64,000 nt of DNA, taken from contig NZ_QUNO01000017.1 of assembly GCF_003387475.1 (NCBI RefSeq), positions 1 to 64,000 on the forward strand. Reading direction: 5' to 3'. Positions 61,204 to 64,000 of this stretch are shown in pieces. The translations under genes and the position numbers were made by a program. How positions within the stretch are numbered: the stretch's first letter is position 1; every line of letters begins with the position of its first letter. The DNA is from Kutzneria buriramensis (GTDB lineage Bacteria; Actinomycetota; Actinomycetes; Mycobacteriales; Pseudonocardiaceae). The notes under the pieces were generated by a model that saw nothing but the letters and a program-made list of their open reading frames with translations, did no database searches and was not told the DNA's origin.

Positions 61204-62488
61204 CGGTCGTCCCGCTCGCTTCGACCAGCCGCGGCCAGGCCTCGATCAGCAGGGCGAAGTCCGCCATGTCCCGGCGGGCCTCCTCCAGCAGCCGGTCCCG
61301 TTGTGCCGCCAGGAGTTCCGCAACCGCCCGATACCGGCCGCCGAGCGCCCGGTAGGCCCGGTCGAGCACATCCAGGCGACGCGCGTTCGGCGCGACGTCC
61401 AGGCTCGTGCTCTCCAGGACGAACCCCGCGACCAGGTCCGGCCGGACGTGGCCGTCGCCGTCCAGCAGCGACTCGCCGGCGGCCGCCATCCGCTCGTACA
61501 CGTGGTGCAGGTACCGCATCGACAGGAAGAACTTCGCCAGCCGCCGCTGGTAGGCCGGGAATCCCGCGTCCGTCTTGCGCTCGGCGGTGTGGAAGTTGAC
61601 GATGTGCCGGTTGTGCTGGACGCCCGGCAGCCGGGCGGCCCGCACCAGATGCAGCAGGAAGTAGTCGCTGCCGATGGTGTCCACCGCGGGCGGCAGCGGA
61701 ATCCGCTCCTGCACCCGGGAGAACGCGACGTTGCACATGTCCACGTGCATCGGATCGACGATCGTCAGCACCGAGTGGTCGGCGGTGAAGGGCTCGGCGC
61801 CGGCGCCGGTGAAGGACTTCTCGACGAGATCGCGGCGTTGCGTCTCGGTCGCGCCCTCGGCGGCCCAGAGCCCGACCACCTCGCGGTAGACGGCCGGGTC
61901 CAGGTCCCGGATCTCGGCGATGTCCACCGACAGGTCCCCGATGAACGAACTCCCGACCAGCACGACGGTCTTGTCCCCGTCGACAGGGTCGAGCGCGGTC
62001 TCCGTGACGGCGGTCGCCGCGTCGCGGGCGCGCCGGCCCAGCGACAGCAGCTCGTGCCGGATGGGGAAGACCGGCGCCCCGTCGGCGGTCTGGTACCGAC
62101 TGTCGGAGTCGCGGCGGTGCACCGACACGCAGCCCAGCGCCGCGCCGATCAGGAAGGCGCGATTGGTGCACGCCCCGTACGAGACGCCGGCGGGCAACAT
62201 GAGCTCCTGCACCAGCTCCGGCTTGGCCACACCGGAGCGGGCGACCACATCGGACAGGAACCGGTGCTGCCGGGCCTCGTCGAGATGGTGCACGACCACG
62301 CCCGGCGCGGCGATCCCGCCGAGCACCGAGGCGTGGGCGGCCCGGTCACGCTCGCCGGCCGAGTCGAGAACCAGGAGGTGCACCTCGACGTCGAAGGTGC
62401 GGGCGGCGTATTCGGCCTCCTCGGCCACGGCGGCGATCGTCCGGGCGCAGCCCCGGTTCGTCGGCAGGGTCAGGCAGACCGCACGCAT
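61187..62488 (-). CDS. DUF6271-like protein
   Basis: This 433-residue protein opens with RAVCLTLPTNRGCARTIAAVAEEAEYAARTF and has HRRDSDSRYQ, TEPFTADHSVLTIVDPMHVDMCN and GSDYFLLHL, the pattern of the DUF6271 family. The opening strand and the DSD element recall nucleotide-sugar glycosyltransferases (GT-A DxD), so it may be a glycosyl- or similar transferase. It overlaps both neighbours and travels with a PLP decarboxylase, as in other actinomycete clusters. Activity unproven. Confidence 0.78.
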   Translation of the reverse strand: MRAVCLTLPTNRGCARTIAAVAEEAEYAARTFDVEVHLLVLDSAGERDRAAHASVLGGIAAPGVVVHHLDEARQHRFLSDVVARSGVAKPELVQELMLPAGVSYGACTNRAFLIGAALGCVSVHRRDSDSRYQTADGAPVFPIRHELLSLGRRARDAATAVTETALDPVDGDKTVVLVGSSFIGDLSVDIAEIRDLDPAVYREVVGLWAAEGATETQRRDLVEKSFTGAGAEPFTADHSVLTIVDPMHVDMCNVAFSRVQERIPLPPAVDTIGSDYFLLHLVRAARLPGVQHNRHIVNFHTAERKTDAGFPAYQRRLAKFFLSMRYLHHVYERMAAAGESLLDGDGHVRPDLVAGFVLESTSLDVAPNARRLDVLDRAYRALGGRYRAVAELLAAQRDRLLEEARRDMADFALLIEAWPRLVEASGTTGVPGR

Positions 62489-63534
62489 GCGACATCCCCG
62501 TCGACCCGGTCCCACTCGTGCCCCGCCCACGGCTCCAGCCCCAGCAGCCGCGCCCCCAGCTCGGTCAGCTGTGCGCCGCGGTAGCGCTCCGCCTCCGGCT
62601 TGATCGCGTCACCGAGCAGGGTCGGATTCCAGTCGGGGGTGCTCAACGTCCGCCAGGAGTCCACACGGGACCGTCGCAGCTCCTCATGGGACTCGAGCGC
62701 CGGCATCATCGACAGGTACTGCACCGCCCGGACGCCGTCGGCGGAGGTGTTCGGGGCGACGCCGTGCGCCAGCATGCCGTTCCAGATCAGCAGATCGCCG
62801 GCCGCCAACTGCGGGCGGACGATCGGAAACTCCGTGCGGTCGACGTCCGGCCGGATCGGGTCCCGGTGCGCCGGCTGGGTGGCGCACCACTTCTCGAACC
62901 GCCGGAACAGCTCCGGGCAGCACTGGAAGCCGCCGAGTTCCGGGCTGGTGTCGGTCAGCGCGATCAGGCCCTGCACCCGCTGCGGCGGCTCCGCCGGCGT
63001 GCTGTCGACGTCCCAGTGCAGCTCGATGTCGAAGCCGCGTTCGGTCGGCGCGATCAGCGAGCGGCTGCGGTTGCCCACGTTGGGCGGGTTCAGGTTCAGC
63101 CGGTCCAGCGTGACCCACAGCTGCTCGCAGTCCCACACGTCCACGAAGGCGTCGTACACGCGTGGGTTCTGTCTGCTGTCCCAGATCAGCTGGTGATGGT
63201 AGGCCTCGACGAAGCCGTAGACGTGCAGGTCGCGGTCCAGCTCCGAGCGGAACTCCCGCTGCGGGTACCAGGTCTGCGGCCGCTCGGGGTCGAGACCCTG
63301 GAAGTCCCAGGCGAAGTCGAGCAGTCGCTTGGCCGCCGCGGTCGAGATCGCCTGCCGGACGATGACGTATCCGTAGGTGCGCCAGCAGTGCAGGTCCGCT
63401 TCGGACAGCACCCGCGACGGCAGCGACTTCGTCAGGTGTCGCAACTGGGTCGGGGCCCGGTAGGTGTCCGCGTCCGCGCTGAGGTAGGGCACCGGAGTCG
63501 CGGATCGATACAGCGTGGTTTCGGCTGTGCTCAT
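62470..63534 (-). CDS. PhyH-family 2-oxoglutarate dioxygenase
   Basis: This 354-residue non-haem iron dioxygenase has TYGYVIVRQAISTAAAKRLLDFAW at the N-terminal part, the metal motif LHWDVD (around residue 175) and the distal His in MLAHGVAPN. The phytanoyl-CoA dioxygenase family hydroxylates natural-product intermediates in such clusters. I chose ATG at 63534 (MSTAETTLYRS); the frame before it is poorly coding. Overlaps the DUF6271-like gene by 19 bases. Confidence 0.85.
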   Translation of the reverse strand: MSTAETTLYRSATPVPYLSADADTYRAPTQLRHLTKSLPSRVLSEADLHCWRTYGYVIVRQAISTAAAKRLLDFAWDFQGLDPERPQTWYPQREFRSELDRDLHVYGFVEAYHHQLIWDSRQNPRVYDAFVDVWDCEQLWVTLDRLNLNPPNVGNRSRSLIAPTERGFDIELHWDVDSTPAEPPQRVQGLIALTDTSPELGGFQCCPELFRRFEKWCATQPAHRDPIRPDVDRTEFPIVRPQLAAGDLLIWNGMLAHGVAPNTSADGVRAVQYLSMMPALESHEELRRSRVDSWRTLSTPDWNPTLLGDAIKPEAERYRGAQLTELGARLLGLEPWAGHEWDRVDGDVACVRSA

Positions 63535-63669
63535 GGGTTTTTCGTCCCGTGCTGAGAGTCGACGGTGTGCTCGGGTGAACGCTCCCACGAATCGGCGACC
63601 GTCGAAAGTACGGACTTCGATGTGCGCGGGCACCTCGAGGTGCGCAGTTTTCCTTGTGCGCCAGGGTAA

Positions 63670-64000
63670 TCAGGACACGATCCGGGCTACGGCGTCGAGC
63701 ACCGGCGTCATCCCGTCCTCGGCCCGGATCGCCGCCGCGAGTCGCTCGGCCCGCGCCCTGAGGCCGACGTCGGCCACCGCGCCACGGATCGCGGCACCGA
63801 GTTCCGCGCCGGAGACGGTGCGCAGCCGCAGCGCGCCGGTCGGCGCGACACCGAGATCGACGAGCCGGTCGGCCCAGAAGGGTTGGTCCGGAGAGGTGTA
63901 GGGCAGCGGCACCGCGGGGACACCGGCCCGCAGGCCGGCCGCGGTCACGCCCGCGCCGGCGGCGTGGACCACCGCGGCCGTGCGCGGGAACAGCCACTCG
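63670..64000 (-). CDS. GT-B glycosyltransferase, C-terminal part
   Basis: The visible 110 residues, EWLFPRTAAVVHAAGAGVTAAGLRAGVPAV, then PYTSPDQPFWADRLVDLGVAP, are the nucleotide-sugar binding end of an antibiotic or sterol type GT1 glycosyltransferase (the HAAGAGT and DQPFWA motifs). The gene begins beyond the window. It implies the adjacent cluster makes a glycosylated product. Confidence 0.87.
   Translation of the reverse strand, partial: EWLFPRTAAVVHAAGAGVTAAGLRAGVPAVPLPYTSPDQPFWADRLVDLGVAPTGALRLRTVSGAELGAAIRGAVADVGLRARAERLAAAIRAEDGMTPVLDAVARIVS

Overview
The window is high-GC actinomycete DNA: strong GC bias at third codon positions, frequent GTG starts, GGAG/GAGG ribosome binding sites, abundant secreted glycoside hydrolases with CBM2 modules, and LacI/TetR/MarR regulators. 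The mix of DUF6292-like proteins, a sigK/rskA/fasciclin set and actinomycete GH6/GH12/GH44/GH54 enzymes suggests a large Pseudonocardiaceae-type genome (Kutzneria, Amycolatopsis, Saccharothrix and relatives). The genus is an inference.

Region 1 (1-20 kb) is a largely intact sulfur-scavenging island. It holds three luciferase-like FMN monooxygenases, two TauD/TfdA dioxygenases, an MFS exporter, a polar amino acid ABC importer, an SsuA/SsuC/SsuB sulfonate-type importer, MetX and MetY for sulfide incorporation into homocysteine, a CoA-binding protein, an OsmC protein and two flavoproteins. A TetR regulator and a carbonic anhydrase remnant (both zinc-ligand positions mutated, C-terminus missing) lie in the middle.

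Region 2 (20-28 kb) is loosely packed. It contains one intact and one decayed cold-shock gene, two small proteins sharing an LLSMLGL-type tail motif, a frameshifted STAS/anti-sigma ATPase gene, a heptad-repeat protein, and a sigK-like sigma factor / RskA-like anti-sigma / fasciclin lipoprotein locus.

Region 3 (28-48 kb) is a plant-polysaccharide island in partial decay. Intact secreted GH6, GH12 (two), GH54 and GH44 enzymes alternate with remnants of a GH51-like arabinofuranosidase, a second GH54, a GH78 rhamnosidase, a CBM2 protein and a truncated FKBP. Two paralogous LacI regulators are present. LacI-type palindromes lie upstream of GH6, GH54, the CBM2 remnant and the GH78 remnant, including one exact 14-bp operator used twice. 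Between these lie a TetR-controlled hydrolase/hydroxylase chimera plus amidohydrolase, and a MarR/SDR divergon with three matching palindromes.

Region 4 (48-58 kb) begins with about 1.6 kb of mostly non-coding DNA. It holds a tRNA T-arm remnant and three roughly 170-bp tandem repeats, each with a covarying hairpin, ending in a strong hairpin just before a MerR gene. This is the best candidate here for an undescribed element. It is followed by a desaturase/reductase pair, a decayed zinc locus (Zur-type box, His-rich protein, ArsR and ZnuB fragments, Fur-family gene), a LAXTG cell-wall protein, a secreted phosphoesterase-like protein and a NACHT-type N-terminal fragment.

Region 5 (58-64 kb) is the edge of a biosynthetic cluster on the minus strand: glycosyltransferase, PhyH dioxygenase, DUF6271-like protein, PLP decarboxylase, GNAT acetyltransferase and MFS exporter, tightly packed with overlapping starts and stops.
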